In this document: piece after piece, positions 5,656 through 6,191 of the stretch
Position numbering within the stretch: the first letter of the stretch is position 1
Layout: the number at the start of each line of letters is the position of its first letter
NCBI GenBank assembly: GCA_018715445.1
Contig: DVLP01000117.1
Coordinates: 1-6,191, forward strand
DNA from: Candidatus Avipropionibacterium avicola
GTDB lineage: Bacteria; Actinomycetota; Actinomycetes; Propionibacteriales; Propionibacteriaceae
DNA length: 6,191 bases
Direction: 5' to 3'
The notes under the pieces: generated by a model
Seen by the model: the letters and a program-made list of their open reading frames with translations, nothing else
What the model was told of the DNA's origin: nothing
Databases searched by the model: none
Translations under genes and position numbers: made by a program

Positions 5656-6191
5656 CCTCGACCCTCGAACGCGGGACCGAAGCCCCGACGACCTCGGTCG
5701 ACACCGGCCGCCCGACCCTGACGATGCGCTCGCGAGGGCTCTCGCTGCGGATCGAACGGCGCACCATCCTCGTGTGCGCCATCCTGGCCGGCCTCGCCTT
5801 CCTGGTCCTGGTCGTCTCGTTGGCCACCGGCGATTTCCCGATCGCGGTCCGCGACGTCATCGCCACCCTCTTCGGGCAAGGCAGCTCGCGGTACAACCTG
5901 ATCGTCCTGGAGTGGCGGCTCCCTCGGGCGCTGATGGCCCTGGTCTTCGGCGGAGCCCTCGGGATGAGCGGTGCGATCTTCCAGTCGCTGACCCGCAACC
6001 CGCTCGGGAGCCCGGACATCATCGGCTTCAACACCGGCGCCTACACCGGCGCCCTGGTGGCCATCATCATCATCGGCGGCGGTTACGTCACCGTCGCGAT
6101 CGGCGCACTCGGCGGTGGGCTGGTCACCGCGGCCGTGGTGTACGTCCTGGCCTACCGCAAGGGCATGCAGGGTTTCCGACTGATCATCGTC
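5652..6191 (+). CDS. fepG: FecCD-family iron-siderophore ABC transporter permease (FepG-like), 5' part
   Basis: The first 180 codons of a second FecCD permease are present; the window ends before the C-terminal half, expected to add about 160-180 residues. Translation starts at GTG 5652 within the GTGA that ends the upstream permease, so the two subunits are probably translationally coupled and pair as a heterodimer. A 37-residue polar N-terminal extension precedes the first hydrophobic segment (about 38-59). RLPRALMALVFGGALGMSGA (89-108) and RNPLGSPDIIGFNTGA (115-130) are very like FepG-type subunits; GSPD-x-x-GFNTGA in particular separates this type from the FepD type. The GLxxPH block near the ATPase contact lies outside the window. 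An ATPase gene is expected next. Substrate is a ferric siderophore by family, specific type unknown. Confidence 0.91.
   Translation, partial: MTSTLERGTEAPTTSVDTGRPTLTMRSRGLSLRIERRTILVCAILAGLAFLVLVVSLATGDFPIAVRDVIATLFGQGSSRYNLIVLEWRLPRALMALVFGGALGMSGAIFQSLTRNPLGSPDIIGFNTGAYTGALVAIIIIGGGYVTVAIGALGGGLVTAAVVYVLAYRKGMQGFRLIIV

Overview
The window is about 6.2 kb of GC-rich chromosomal DNA. Frequent GTG starts, 4-bp GTGA stop/start overlaps, a probable leaderless gene and a DtxR/IdeR-type iron box all point to an actinobacterium. A propionibacterial relative is my guess, but nothing in the sequence fixes the genus. Coding density is high and no RNA gene, mobile element or CRISPR array is visible.

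Layout. (1) On the + strand, positions 1-1869 hold the 3' part of murQ (MurNAc-6-phosphate etherase), then two adjacent paralogous DUF218/SanA-like membrane-anchored proteins (557-1225 and 1222-1869) that overlap by 4 bp. This looks like an envelope or cell-wall-recycling cluster. A TANNNT -10 element directly before the first DUF218 gene suggests the pair can also be transcribed separately from murQ as a leaderless mRNA. (2) On the - strand, pgi (glucose-6-phosphate isomerase, 4367-2688) is followed after 73 bp by an MgtC/SapB-family membrane protein (2614-1892). The gap contains no TA dinucleotide, so no TANNNT promoter, and the two genes are probably one transcript. MgtC and the second DUF218 gene converge on a 22-bp gap with a GC-rich hairpin that overlaps both stop codons. 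(3) A 214-bp divergent intergenic region (4368-4581) carries a candidate pgi promoter on one side. On the other side is a sigma-70-type promoter overlapped by a good DtxR/IdeR iron box, with a second, weaker box 55 bp upstream. (4) On the + strand, positions 4582-6191 hold two FecCD-family permeases (FepD-like, complete; FepG-like, cut by the window end) that overlap by 4 bp. They form the membrane core of an iron-siderophore ABC importer. The ATPase is expected just beyond the window; the binding protein may be there too or elsewhere.

Most of the window is ordinary. The points worth a second look are the coupled and diverged DUF218 pair behind murQ, the pgi-mgtC linkage, and the double iron box. 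I found no convincing evidence of an undescribed system.
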